From Pseudomonas sp. Teo4 (lineage in GTDB: Bacteria > Pseudomonadota > Gammaproteobacteria > Pseudomonadales > Pseudomonadaceae), in assembly GCF_034387475.1 (NCBI RefSeq), contig NZ_JAXCIL010000003.1:86059-150058 (forward strand): 64,000 nt of DNA, read 5' to 3'. The notes beneath the pieces are model-generated. The model was not told the DNA's origin and searched no databases. It saw only the letters and a program-made list of their open reading frames with translations. How positions within the stretch are numbered: the first letter of the stretch is position 1; every line of letters begins with the position of its first letter. This document shows positions 26,601 to 34,951 of this stretch, in pieces. Both the position numbers and the translations under genes were made by a program.

Positions 26601-29600
26601 CGCGAGCCTGGCCTCCAGGTCGACCAGGAGGCTTTCCGCCTGGTGGACGGTGGTTGCAGCACTTTCTAGCATCTCGATGGCCAGCGCGTTCTCAGGAGCA
26701 ATGGTGCGCAAGTCCTCGATCCGCGCTGCAGTTTTCCGCAGATGGCTGGCTTTGAACCCCCGGAGGTTATCACCCAGTCGCCTCACTGCATCCGCCAGCC
26801 GTTTGGGCTCGCTGGGTATATCCTGAAATTGTTCCAGACCTACGGCTATGTTGAATGAGGCGGGAGAGGGTAGATGTTTCTCCATGAGCGTCACCAGCTG
26901 GGCCTGGTCCGCCGGCAGGTCGGCGCTGAAGGCGAGCTGGGCAACCCAGTCTCCTTGGGACACCACTCCTCTGTCAGCGCAAAGAACACGAATGAGTGCC
27001 TGAACCCGGCGCTTGGGATCGACCTCCTTCCTCGACACCGCCAGAGCAGCTTGAAAGGCTTCTACAGGATCAGCGGGCGGTAGGAACTGCAGGGATCCGT
27101 CAGCTACCCAGCACGTCTCGACTTCCACCATCGCTTCGGCCGCATCTCGAATTAGCTCGAAGCCTTTGTCACCCGCCGAGTTTTCAAGAACCTTGCTCAC
27201 CACCCCGGTGACCGGCTGCTTTGCCGCGTTGGCAGGAGTGAAGCGGACTCGATCGCCCGCCTGCATTGTGCTCCCGGTGAGCTCATTTTGTGGCAAGGTG
27301 GCCCGGGCGGCGGCGACCATCTCGGTCATTTCCGAGGCCATGAGTTGCCGGGCGGATTTGACTGCATTGTGGTCGCCACGCTTATGAGCGGCATACAAGT
27401 CGCGCTCGGCTCTGCTGAAATCGGCCGAGCGATAGTGCTCGGCCGGGGCGAAGAACCGGTACCCGTTGAAGGATGTCTCAGCGTAAAAATCGCCGGGAAG
27501 CGAATAGCGAGTAGCTTCGTACCTCGTGTTGATCCCGTACAGGGGGAGCCTGGTGGGAGCGGTGGATGGCAAGCGCAGCAAAATACGTGATCTGGTGATA
27601 TCGGCCGGCTCTGCATCGGTGGTCGTTGCAGGTCGAGGCAATACCTCACGCTGCGCATTGATCTCGTGCCAGCCCTTCATCCATTCGCGCATCGCAGGTA
27701 CGCCATCGCCTACGTTGCCCCCCAACGTTGCCATCAGATCCTTATCCCAGGCTGGAACGCACTTCATGCCCTGTTCTGCAGCCCGTCGACCTAGTTCATA
27801 AGGAGACAGCTGGACGGGCGAGGAGATTGCACTCGTGCTTTCAAACTTGAAGGCCTCAACCAGGGACTCCCTGACGGCCTCCGCCGCCACGTGGAGCACT
27901 CTTTCACCTTTGGTGAAGGGGTCGCCGTTGACCTGCACCACACCCCCTTGGGACACAGCGATACGGACAGATACGTCTTCGCGGACCAGCGTGGCGTAGC
28001 GCCATTTGCCAATGGTGGACGGGCCAGACTCCTCCCAAGGTGAGACTTCCGCGTTGAGCTCGGCGGCGAGTTTTTCAACGATGGCCATCCCCTCGTAAAG
28101 GCGATTCTCAGGGCCGTCTTCCAGGCTTTCATCGGCATCATCCGACCATTCCAGCCGGGCACTGGAGAACCCCTGCTGAAGGAGGTTCTGGGCAAAGATG
28201 TTCGCGAAGCTGCGGTCAAGGCCCCGCAGTTCTCCGCCACGGATCGGGTTCTGCACTGCGGTCTCGCACAGAACGAGGTGACCGGCGGGGCGTATCTCGA
28301 AAATCATTTCGCTATCGATGAAACGATCGCCGTTCGACTCCAGGTAGTGGGTGAGGCAGAGACGTGGCGACGATTCCGCTGGCAGACGCTCGATAATGAG
28401 ATCCGTGTAGGGCGGATTGACGAGCCGGACGTAGCTGTTGAATCCCGTCATCAGCCGCTCTGCCAGGCCAGCCTCTGATAGCAGCTTGGAGACGGACCGG
28501 GCTGCCCGTTCACCTGGGCCGTAGGCGACATCTGGATAGTCGACCAAGACGTGAAATGGTATTTGCTTGCCGTCGGCGAATGCCCGGCGAACGGCCTGCT
28601 TGTGAGCTGCAGTCAGCGCTTTTGCGGGTGTGATCTGGTCTGTCGCGAATGCCTGGTTACGGAAATGGACCTCCACTGTTCCGTCCGAGGCCCTCCTGGT
28701 GACCGCGACTGTCTTGAATTGGTGTTGGGATACCAGCCATGCCTCCGTGGGCTCGATCGAGCTGCTGCCCGCCGCTGCGCCAACGCGCTCAGGCTCCCAA
28801 GCGTCATCGATCGATGCTGCCTGGATCTGGTCTTGAGGATGAGGCGCTGCAGGGGAGGTATCTACCGGCTGCTCTGCGGTATCGAGACGAAGGCGTTCGG
28901 CTTGGGCGAAGTCTATCGCCTGCTTTCGGTCGAGCGCCTCAACGCTGCAGGGGAAGCGACCATCCTGGAATACCACAAGGTACTCAGACACCATGCCGCG
29001 ACGGCCAAACTTGGCTACTTCATGGGCCTTCACGACTCGCGCAGGACCAGTGCGCTTACGTGCCGACTTGATTGCCGGAAGCATGAAGGCTGCGACAGAT
29101 GACCGTTCAGGCGCAGCTGCAGCGATTGTGTGCGACTGGTCTGGCTCAGGATCCAGAAGGGAAGGGTACTCGGCAACAACATCGAAAGGGACCTGCTTGC
29201 CCTCCGAGAGAGCTTTCATCACCACGTCGTAGTGCGTTACGGCCTCTTCCAGCGCCGCGATGGCCTCTTGGTCGCCGGCGAGCGCACGCTGATGCCGCCA
29301 TGCCGCAACACCGTAGGAAAGCTCGGAAAGCCTGCCAATTCGCCCAGCCTCGGAACTTGCGGAAACCTTCATCGGTGTGGCGAGCTCGCGTCGAGCGGAA
29401 ATCCACTCTGCCGAACTCATCTGCCAGGGGGCCTTTTCGACGCCGGCGTTTTGTCCCGCGGCGACTGAAACAGCTTCAAGATTGCTCGGGATGGGGACGT
29501 AGAATATCTCCGACATTTCCATCTGGCGCGACCTGGCCTTGGGGAAGTGGCGGATAATTTCGGGGAGGGTGAAGCGGAGGTTGGTGCGTCGGTAGAGGGC

Positions 29601-29744
29601 TCCATCTTTCTCGAAACCCAGCTCCGTTACCGACTGGGGGATCACTCCCCCAGGTAATGACCGCAGGACAAGCGACTTGCCTTCTGGATCTTGTTGGACG
29701 TTTAGCTCTACATCATGTTCAGAAAGGTCGATCCAGGTTGGCAT
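23664..29744 (-). CDS. Giant plasmid protein (2026 residues), function unknown
   Basis: A 2026-residue soluble protein without visible Walker, methylase or nuclease motifs. It looks modular: segments at about residues 176-198 and 378-408 repeat the pattern AL.EGKQVPFDVVAEYPSL and AFADGKQIPFHVLVDYPDV, a short module seen in large plasmid and phage polyvalent proteins. A region near 670 (RRAAEQGMKCVPAWDKDL) and the charged C-terminus add further modules. It follows the AbiEi-like gene by 20 bases, so both are probably transcribed from the promoter at 30416-30434. Proteins of this kind are often injected or leading-region factors, but nothing here proves a role. Confidence 0.7.
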   Translation of the reverse strand: MPTWIDLSEHDVELNVQQDPEGKSLVLRSLPGGVIPQSVTELGFEKDGALYRRTNLRFTLPEIIRHFPKARSRQMEMSEIFYVPIPSNLEAVSVAAGQNAGVEKAPWQMSSAEWISARRELATPMKVSASSEAGRIGRLSELSYGVAAWRHQRALAGDQEAIAALEEAVTHYDVVMKALSEGKQVPFDVVAEYPSLLDPEPDQSHTIAAAAPERSSVAAFMLPAIKSARKRTGPARVVKAHEVAKFGRRGMVSEYLVVFQDGRFPCSVEALDRKQAIDFAQAERLRLDTAEQPVDTSPAAPHPQDQIQAASIDDAWEPERVGAAAGSSSIEPTEAWLVSQHQFKTVAVTRRASDGTVEVHFRNQAFATDQITPAKALTAAHKQAVRRAFADGKQIPFHVLVDYPDVAYGPGERAARSVSKLLSEAGLAERLMTGFNSYVRLVNPPYTDLIIERLPAESSPRLCLTHYLESNGDRFIDSEMIFEIRPAGHLVLCETAVQNPIRGGELRGLDRSFANIFAQNLLQQGFSSARLEWSDDADESLEDGPENRLYEGMAIVEKLAAELNAEVSPWEESGPSTIGKWRYATLVREDVSVRIAVSQGGVVQVNGDPFTKGERVLHVAAEAVRESLVEAFKFESTSAISSPVQLSPYELGRRAAEQGMKCVPAWDKDLMATLGGNVGDGVPAMREWMKGWHEINAQREVLPRPATTTDAEPADITRSRILLRLPSTAPTRLPLYGINTRYEATRYSLPGDFYAETSFNGYRFFAPAEHYRSADFSRAERDLYAAHKRGDHNAVKSARQLMASEMTEMVAAARATLPQNELTGSTMQAGDRVRFTPANAAKQPVTGVVSKVLENSAGDKGFELIRDAAEAMVEVETCWVADGSLQFLPPADPVEAFQAALAVSRKEVDPKRRVQALIRVLCADRGVVSQGDWVAQLAFSADLPADQAQLVTLMEKHLPSPASFNIAVGLEQFQDIPSEPKRLADAVRRLGDNLRGFKASHLRKTAARIEDLRTIAPENALAIEMLESAATTVHQAESLLVDLEARLAAAKAEEEERNWERFEPFGAQAVTKPLASEIGFTKAWIDKDNGWFRVRNGASVAWTNGHVFDLEEPNYRSFEKNESRRFQNTPLAKRPDISRFLEHETADAMKPVFVYRRMHDDKDAVILARSSGRLVSLDKRYHDYIAVKYPGAVFFVANDWEIDAPNHGSLVHAKLDGQIVAGVMPLRGLDPAYTVDLIQTKILAVTQKGAVDEQDSSEVENLLYEADQRVKGRAMATAMIQVALDEGRWYSAITTHHHQGNHSGRSEPMTCRGDGFTSRFDAVFYAGNRIVLEQRRIARSQDSVTTPRQKAEALKMADWALQQILGEVAVSWNDRTPGQGWYEARREGPEYAELRGSGLSEADALDDLRERIEDSLSQADHYWKSIGSNDAGESLEENTLGIRSIVKDGVRITEPAAALPHGGPGVLQDRPKNFLTNDEAAPSALATSPESGVAQGATHKVGDLLDNATVHVLIRGTAVSLIHRKLSKYDPRRQDGGRDCFWARAFIGGEWRPLGQPWPKKPSQSSLETALAVAASAPAFDSNAFFVQLNEEIRQANLGADSTAEIQPLDQSKFRAQPLDDRSYELRFKDRASPFFILVEYQSPGTYLPNTGGGVTGPKTSLSSACAWAVRELDRLQAHYERRLQEQNKDNPRFEVDATSFMELFPADSDGHQLLDHVLQVYQQKGMQRRIGQGQQQDADLPAELQLNRATDQSVMVRLDDPDCPLSIELRCAVEASGRRPWDALQAIQQAVAALQTETAWSRLKNERGDAGIEMERVAQGYAEFMRAQDPDRHSGIPGRMHREFALALIDKDIDHLLGWLARPRGQNDLSKRYFTQVTGIKLAKTAKEITVAIYGWAGYSPEQASQMEAEKQHRRDAAAQQRAAESHLQHVLAQLDRTHYRYNGNVVTARQFVDDIIAGGFDSLQTKRVGAVDRYRLVNRAEDRLYEISGHLVDYARHVLAQREQRLDLETAEEPVAEPSRPRLG

Positions 29745-29764
29745 CCACTTACCTCATCTCATTT

Positions 29765-30388
29765 TCAGCTGCGCCTCCGCTGAGAGAAGAAGTGCTTGAG
29801 GAGGCGCTCGAATTCATTGGTTTTCTCGGCTGCCTGGGCGATGGTTTCAAGCGCGGCCAGGGTGGAGGCCTTGCTGCCATACTTCAGCTGCAGCTGCTCA
29901 AAGATCTTGTCCATCTCCTGCTCCGGGAGATGTTTCTCGACGTTTTTCTTCGTCGCGTCCATCAGGTGGATCAGCGTCATTTCTGGGGTAGCGCAGTGCA
30001 TCTCGAACTGCCCCAGGGGATCCTCGAACTTTGCGAGCTCGTACATCCTCTCGTCGGTGAGCTTGGGATGGACCATGCTCTGTACGATGCGGAAGTCACC
30101 CTCGTATGGCGCGATGCTTTTCTTGTATGGGTAGTCACCTCCTAGAAAAACTCGCCCGTCCACAGGTTTGCGGTACCAGGCGGTGGAGTGCGTCAAAGCA
30201 GCGCTTTGGAAGCAGAACTTCGCCAGGCGGATGCCATAGAGCTCAAAAAGGACCTCGGCATCTTTTCCCGTCCTGAAGTAAACCCCTTGCGCGACCCGAA
30301 CGATCTGTTTGTCCCGCTTTAGGGCGTATGCTTCGTGCTTGTCGGTGTTCACCCCGACAAGCAAGACATCATGTCGTTCGTCCATCAA
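29765..30388 (-). CDS. AbiEi-like hypothetical protein
   Basis: A 207-residue soluble protein. The early part (LKRDKQIVRVAQGVYFRTG, then LAKFCFQSAALTHSTAWYRKP) has the flavour of the wing-type DNA-binding and SAA.LH region of AbiEi-type antitoxins and related regulators. The C-terminus is helical (ATEKTNEFERLLKHFF-like). No AbiEii-type nucleotidyltransferase lies beside it; the nearest such gene in the window is at 51420. It is the first gene of a unit whose second gene encodes the giant protein. The family call is tentative. Confidence 0.5.
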   Translation of the reverse strand: MMDERHDVLLVGVNTDKHEAYALKRDKQIVRVAQGVYFRTGKDAEVLFELYGIRLAKFCFQSAALTHSTAWYRKPVDGRVFLGGDYPYKKSIAPYEGDFRIVQSMVHPKLTDERMYELAKFEDPLGQFEMHCATPEMTLIHLMDATKKNVEKHLPEQEMDKIFEQLQLKYGSKASTLAALETIAQAAEKTNEFERLLKHFFSQRRRS

Positions 30389-30415
30389 TCGAAAACCATC
30401 ATATTAAGATTAGTA

Positions 30416-30434
30416 TTTATAATCAAACGAAAGT
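30416..30434 (-). promoter_or_regulatory. Backbone promoter motif, AbiEi-like/giant-protein unit
   Basis: On the minus strand ACTTTCGTT (30434-30426) is followed by four bases and TATAAA (30421-30416), about 28 bases before the ATG at 30388. The same nine-mer, four-base spacing and -10-like hexamer occur at 34806-34824, 43796-43814, 49160-49178 and 56919-56937. Confidence 0.65.
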
Positions 30435-30449
30435 AAAACAGAGGCGTCG

Positions 30450-31391
30450 TCACATCGCCTCTCCCTCTGGTGGCAGCAAATGGGCATAGATCTGTGTTGT
30501 GGCAAGATCCTCATGCCCAAGATTCTCCTTGATCTGCAAAATCGGCACGCCTCTGGCGAACATGACGCTCGCGGCCGTATGGCGGAGCACATGTGCGCCA
30601 CAACGCTTCAGCTTTCCTGCCAGCCCAGCAGACTGCAGGTGCCGGGATACCTGTTGGTACACAAGCGATCCGGAGAGACGTCGTCCAGCCCTTGAGATGA
30701 AGAGCAGATCGCTTTCCCGCTCGTGCTGCTGCAAAACTTCGGCCCGGGTCTTGAGCCATGCACGCATGGGATCGAGGGCGCGGTCGTCATGTGAAAAGTC
30801 GATCAGCCGCTCCTTATTCCCTTTTCCTACTACCCTCATCCGGCGGTAGTGAAGGTCCAGTCCACTAATAGTGGCATTACAGATCTCTTCGTTCCGGAGA
30901 CCGGTCGCAAGCCCTAAGCTGACTATGGCGGAATCCCTGACTTTCGCTGGGCCATGACTTGAGTCTATCACCTGTAAGAGATGACGCTGGTCTCGCCACA
31001 TCAAAACCGGAGGCAGTCTCTTTGGCCGGTTTCCTCCACCTGGCGTGCCAGGCCTGCGGCCCGTGTGTCTCGGCAGGCGTTCCATTGGACTATCCGTCAC
31101 GACTCCGGTTTCAACAAGCCAGTGGAACAAGGCGCACAGCGCAGAGTGGCGCAAGACCTGATATGCCCTGGAATAGGGCTTCCCGCCGACGCCAGGAGCT
31201 CGGAGGAACGCTATCACGCAATCATCGTCAAGCGCATTGGGGAACGCTTCCTCGCTTCGACTGTCTATGTAGCGCAGGAAGCCGGTCGCCACTGCGCAAT
31301 AGACGCGAATCGTCTTCGACGAATACGGGCTGGCGAAGGCGGTCCTCAGCCAGTTCTCGAATGCGTCGACGGCGAATGCGGGAGTGGTCAC
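30450..31391 (-). CDS. Tyrosine recombinase, XerC/XerD type
   Basis: A 313-residue site-specific recombinase with all catalytic residues: Arg166 (LATGLRNEEI), Lys190 (VVGKGNKERLI), His267 and Arg270 (HVLRHTAAS), His293 (GHEDLATTQ) and Tyr302 (IYAHL). The N-terminal SAM-like domain (SSKTIRVYCAVATGFLRYI) is typical of Xer. It probably resolves plasmid multimers or acts at an attachment site; no paired core site could be pointed to. The Rci recombinase at 60330 is a different subfamily. Confidence 0.9.
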   Translation of the reverse strand: MTTPAFAVDAFENWLRTAFASPYSSKTIRVYCAVATGFLRYIDSRSEEAFPNALDDDCVIAFLRAPGVGGKPYSRAYQVLRHSALCALFHWLVETGVVTDSPMERLPRHTGRRPGTPGGGNRPKRLPPVLMWRDQRHLLQVIDSSHGPAKVRDSAIVSLGLATGLRNEEICNATISGLDLHYRRMRVVGKGNKERLIDFSHDDRALDPMRAWLKTRAEVLQQHERESDLLFISRAGRRLSGSLVYQQVSRHLQSAGLAGKLKRCGAHVLRHTAASVMFARGVPILQIKENLGHEDLATTQIYAHLLPPEGEAM

Positions 31392-31513
31392 GGAAAGAGA
31401 TCCAATTTTCGTGTATAAATTTGATTTCAGAGTAGCTACAGAGTGCCTATATGTTTCACGTTGGCGCTGTTAAACTATAAAACAATGCGAGTCATAGCCA
31501 CAGAGGAACCCAC

Positions 31514-31678
31514 ATGCAGACGATGACCTTGGCCCTGAAATCACTGGTTGACCAGGTGAAGCAAGGCCCGGCGCTGGGTAATTCTCAAGCCTCCAGCCCC
31601 TCGCGCAGCGTCAAGATCGCTGATGTCCGGGAAGCTGCAGCCGAAGCCAAAGAATCCCTCCAGCTCAGGTACCGCTAA
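31514..31678 (+). CDS. Small hypothetical protein (54 residues)
   Basis: A short frame (MQTMTLALKSLVDQVKQG ... AAAEAKESLQLRYR) with a good ribosome site (GAGGAAC) and, upstream, a TATAAA element at 31476-31481. A strong terminator follows. It is divergent from the Xer-type recombinase gene. No family is recognised; the promoter-gene-terminator arrangement makes a real gene likely. Confidence 0.6.
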   Translation: MQTMTLALKSLVDQVKQGPALGNSQASSPSRSVKIADVREAAAEAKESLQLRYR

Positions 31679-31739
31679 ACTCAGGCGGGCCTTATAACCA
31701 ATTAAAAGTCGCTATTCTGCGGACAAGAGTCTACAAAAA

Positions 31740-31775
31740 AGGGGCGTCAGACCAGTGGTTTGGCGCCCCTTTCTT
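31740..31775. terminator. Bidirectional intrinsic terminator
   Basis: AGGGGCG and CGCCCCT pair around a short loop that is itself partly paired (CAGACCA/TGGTTTG). A-rich sequence on the left and a T-run on the right mean that it can end the rightward small gene and the leftward 390-residue gene. Confidence 0.8.
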
Positions 31776-31781
31776 TATGCC

Positions 31782-32954
31782 CTAAAGCGATGGCCGTGTG
31801 CCATTATTTTCATCTCGAAATGTCGCGTCTGCCATAACTTTGGCGCCAGAAAAATCGAGATAGCAGACCTCGGGGATTTCGTAATCGCGGTCGCCAATGC
31901 TTTCGTCCGGGAAGGCCTCCTGAAGCTCGCCGACGTCAACGCGCATGACTGCCGGCAGCCGCCCTGAGCTAGCCACGATAGCGCCACTGCACACATCGAA
32001 CTCATAAGTCTCATCGCAGCAATGGAGCAGGGCGGTTCCGCGGGAGAGCTGGCGAGCGATAGCAGGAAGCACCCCCGCAGAGTGGATCGCTGTGACGCCG
32101 GCGGGAGTGACGCTGACTTGGGGCCACGAGCCCCCCAGCTGGTTCGGCTCGGATCCGCCTGTCCTCTCGGCGTAACCCAGGAGCACCAGGTGGGTGAGAT
32201 TTTCAGCACCATGTGCGCCATCGCCGCCCCGAGTGTCGCCCCACGCATATCCCGCAGCACCCTCTGCCGAGGTCAGGTAAATTCGGGCCAATTCGCCTAA
32301 ATCAGGGTCCGACTTCACACCGGGAAGCAGCGACTTGAGACCTAGAGATGTCAACGGTGCATCACCGCACGCCCCTGGGTAGCTGCCGCGGAATAGGTAC
32401 ACTTCGCTATCCAGGAGCTTCGGTGACAATGCGAGCACGGCGCACATGGGCACCGTCTGCGGGCCTATCCCATCACACACGAGCGCCGCGTAATGGGGGG
32501 CGGCCAACACATGACCACCTGGTAGCTGCACGGGTTTCACACCCTGCTGAAGGCCCTGCCCGAGTGCTCGAAAAATCCGGTCCGCGAATCGCCGATGCGG
32601 ATCCTGGACGATCATCCTGTTTTCAAGCGCCATGAGGGCTCGCAGCTCCTCATGACAGCTCTCGACCAGGGAGCTGTCACTCGAATCACGGTAGCGCTCG
32701 ATGTCATCCATCAGCTTCTGATGAGGATTTGCGACATCAAAGGTCAAGTGGGCCAATCGACACGAGAAAGGCCAGGGAGTCTGACCATAGGTGCCGGGAA
32801 AACGCATTTCCCGTACCGTCGTCCAGAAACGATGCAGCTGCTCCAGATCATCGAAGCGCTGCAGGAGATCCGTCACCCGGTCGCGTACTCCGGTGACTGG
32901 CCAGTGCTCCTCTGCAGGCCAGTGCGCCAGAACGTCGTCGATACTGTTCAACAT
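31782..32954 (-). CDS. Hypothetical protein (390 residues)
   Basis: A soluble 390-residue protein without a signal peptide or membrane segment and without motifs that I recognise. Notable stretches are WPFSCRLAHLTFDVANPHQKL, LPGGHVLAAPHYAALVCDGIGPQTVPMCAVLALSP and a tail with HCCDETYEFDVCSGAIVASSG. It follows the ArdC-like gene by 15 bases and shares its promoter, so it may belong to the set of genes expressed on plasmid entry. A terminator lies directly downstream. Confidence 0.6.
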   Translation of the reverse strand: MLNSIDDVLAHWPAEEHWPVTGVRDRVTDLLQRFDDLEQLHRFWTTVREMRFPGTYGQTPWPFSCRLAHLTFDVANPHQKLMDDIERYRDSSDSSLVESCHEELRALMALENRMIVQDPHRRFADRIFRALGQGLQQGVKPVQLPGGHVLAAPHYAALVCDGIGPQTVPMCAVLALSPKLLDSEVYLFRGSYPGACGDAPLTSLGLKSLLPGVKSDPDLGELARIYLTSAEGAAGYAWGDTRGGDGAHGAENLTHLVLLGYAERTGGSEPNQLGGSWPQVSVTPAGVTAIHSAGVLPAIARQLSRGTALLHCCDETYEFDVCSGAIVASSGRLPAVMRVDVGELQEAFPDESIGDRDYEIPEVCYLDFSGAKVMADATFRDENNGTRPSL

Positions 32955-32969
32955 GTCTGTGTACCTGTG

Positions 32970-34592
32970 TTAAGGACGAGGACCTTCAAGCTCTAAGTCC
33001 GGCTCGAAGTCGAAGTCACTGGCGTCGAAAATGTCATCCGGGGCGCCTGCCGCAACCGCGGCCGTCATCTGGTCCCGGTGTTCTGCCTCGAATTCCTCAC
33101 GGAAGTCGGGATGGAAGCTGAGTACATATCGAGCCATTCGCTCCGCATCACGCGAGGCACGGAAAATCTCCTTCTTGTCGTTGCGGAGGACCTGCAGGTA
33201 GTGGTCGACGTAGCCCGCATGCCCATCGACGCTTCCGGGCAGCGCAAGCCGCATGGCCATCATGGCGCTGGCCATCTCCGCACGCAGTTCCTCGCGAGCA
33301 TATTCATCTGAGTCGCGGCTGGGCCCGAACTCACGAGCTAGGCGACTTTCGTGACCTGACCAGTGTGCGATCTCGTGCAGCAGAGTGGTGTAGTACTCGG
33401 CGTCGGAGGAGAACGACTCCCTGTCGGGCATATAGATCCTGTCCTCGGAAGGGGAGTAGCCTGCGCGGCGGAAGCCATGGACGATGTCGGCCCCGCAAGC
33501 CTCAATGATCTCCTCGCAGATATCCCGAGTCTCGGATGAAAGCAGCTTCTCTCCGCGGCCAGTGGTCTCCAGCTCAGGAGCCCCGTCCATTTGTGCCAGG
33601 TTGAAAACCGAGTAACTGCGAAGAAGCGGTATGACGCGAACTTCTGGTTCGCCGGTCGCACTCAGCTCGCCGGTTTCCTTGGTGAGACGCTTGTAGAAGT
33701 AGATCTTGGAGCCGCTTTCACCGCCACGGACTTGCCAGCCTTGAGCTTGCGCGGTCTTGTAGGAGCACCACCGGTTCTCTTGGTAACCCTGCGAAAGAAG
33801 TAGCATCACGTTGATGCCATGATAGGGCTTGCCGGTTACGGGATTCATCGGCCATCGCGGTGTGTTATCCCACTCGCATCGCCAAGGCTCTGCTCCAGCT
33901 TCGATGGCGGATATGATCTGATCCGTCACCTCTTGGTAGTGGTCACGAGGCGCACCTCGCTCGTGCTTCCCTTTTTTCCCAGCTCCAGCGCCCTTCCGTC
34001 GACCAGGTTCGGCTGCTGCTTCGAGGGGATCAATCGGCTCCTCGATCGGGGGAGGGCTGGATGGCAATGCCGGTGACGACGAGGCTGCCGGCGCCTCATC
34101 GCTCATGCTCAAGCGGACCGACGGGCCATCGGCGCTAAAGCTCCGATCATCGCCGCGCTCCCACAGCATGGCAGTCGCTTCTGCCGTCTTACGATCATCC
34201 TTGACCCTGGAAATCTGCTCAGACGTGGCGTTGGAATCGTGTCGGAGTAACTCTTCGACCTGCAGCGCTTCTTGCGCAGCCTTATACAGCGCATCTTGTT
34301 GCTGACTGACGCTGAATTTTTGCAGCCACTCAGGGCCAAACTCGTTTCTAAGCTGCTGCAGAACGGCCGCATGCTGAGTCCCAAGGCCTGGGTAGCTGGA
34401 GCGACTCCAGCAGTTGTTCAGCTCGGCTTTCCAGCTTCGGCCTTTCAGGGTGCGGAAGACCCTGATGGCCTCCAGTTGCAACAAAGAAAGCTTCGTGTCC
34501 TGCCGGCTGGCATTGTTAGAGGCTACAGGAGCATGGGCCGGCGGCGCCTGTGTCGCCGAATCGCTGGGACGAAGGCGTTTGATCAGGGCCAT
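32970..34592 (-). CDS. ArdC-like antirestriction protein with N-terminal extension
   Basis: A 540-residue protein whose second half is an ArdC-type protein: an N-terminal ssDNA-binding part (QIISAIEAGAEPWRCEWDNTPRWPMNPVTGKPYHGIN) and a zinc metallopeptidase-like domain with HEIAHWSGHESRL and the downstream acidic EELRAEMASAMM. ArdC proteins protect incoming plasmid DNA from restriction. The first 215 residues are an extra region with low-complexity Ser/Pro and basic stretches, absent from classical ArdC. It is preceded by an acidic 52-residue frame. Transcription is probably from the motif at 34806-34824. Confidence 0.85.
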   Translation of the reverse strand: MALIKRLRPSDSATQAPPAHAPVASNNASRQDTKLSLLQLEAIRVFRTLKGRSWKAELNNCWSRSSYPGLGTQHAAVLQQLRNEFGPEWLQKFSVSQQQDALYKAAQEALQVEELLRHDSNATSEQISRVKDDRKTAEATAMLWERGDDRSFSADGPSVRLSMSDEAPAASSSPALPSSPPPIEEPIDPLEAAAEPGRRKGAGAGKKGKHERGAPRDHYQEVTDQIISAIEAGAEPWRCEWDNTPRWPMNPVTGKPYHGINVMLLLSQGYQENRWCSYKTAQAQGWQVRGGESGSKIYFYKRLTKETGELSATGEPEVRVIPLLRSYSVFNLAQMDGAPELETTGRGEKLLSSETRDICEEIIEACGADIVHGFRRAGYSPSEDRIYMPDRESFSSDAEYYTTLLHEIAHWSGHESRLAREFGPSRDSDEYAREELRAEMASAMMAMRLALPGSVDGHAGYVDHYLQVLRNDKKEIFRASRDAERMARYVLSFHPDFREEFEAEHRDQMTAAVAAGAPDDIFDASDFDFEPDLELEGPRP

Positions 34593-34597
34593 CAGCC

Positions 34598-34756
34598 TTA
34601 CTCCCCGTCCAGATCTTCGGCATCCTGCAGATCGCCCGGGACGGCGTCCAGCCCGAGGTCACGGACTTCCTGCCAGCCCAGATCGTCGTGGGGGATATCA
34701 CGGGCGCCGACTTCAGGCAGGATCTTCTGTGTATTGGTGTTGGCGGTATCGCTCAT
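34598..34756 (-). CDS. Small acidic protein upstream of the ArdC-like gene
   Basis: A 52-residue frame (MSDTANTNTQKILPEVGARD ... DLQDAEDLDGE) ending five bases before the ArdC-like start. It is strongly acidic and without cysteines, a composition seen in DNA-mimic and anti-restriction proteins, but size and charge alone do not prove that. Its position as first gene behind the shared promoter motif supports it as real. Confidence 0.55.
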   Translation of the reverse strand: MSDTANTNTQKILPEVGARDIPHDDLGWQEVRDLGLDAVPGDLQDAEDLDGE

Positions 34757-34805
34757 GGCAGTCTCCATCTAGGGGGAAATCACCATGATTCTATTAACTG
34801 AGGCG

Positions 34806-34824
34806 TTTAAAAACAAACGATAGT
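34806..34824 (-). promoter_or_regulatory. Backbone promoter motif, ArdC-like operon
   Basis: On the minus strand ACTATCGTT (34824-34816), then TGTT, then TTTAAA (34811-34806), 50 bases before the small acidic gene. One base differs from the ACTTTCGTT form. Confidence 0.6.
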
Positions 34825-34951
34825 CAATTTTGAGCGCGAAAAGACCCGTCGCCGGGCCTGGCAGGATGCCAAGAAAAGAAGGCCAGCTCCATCTGGGAAG
34901 CACATGGTGCGCCGGAGCCGGTAAGGGAAGGGGGAGCGCTTTAGGCGGGAC

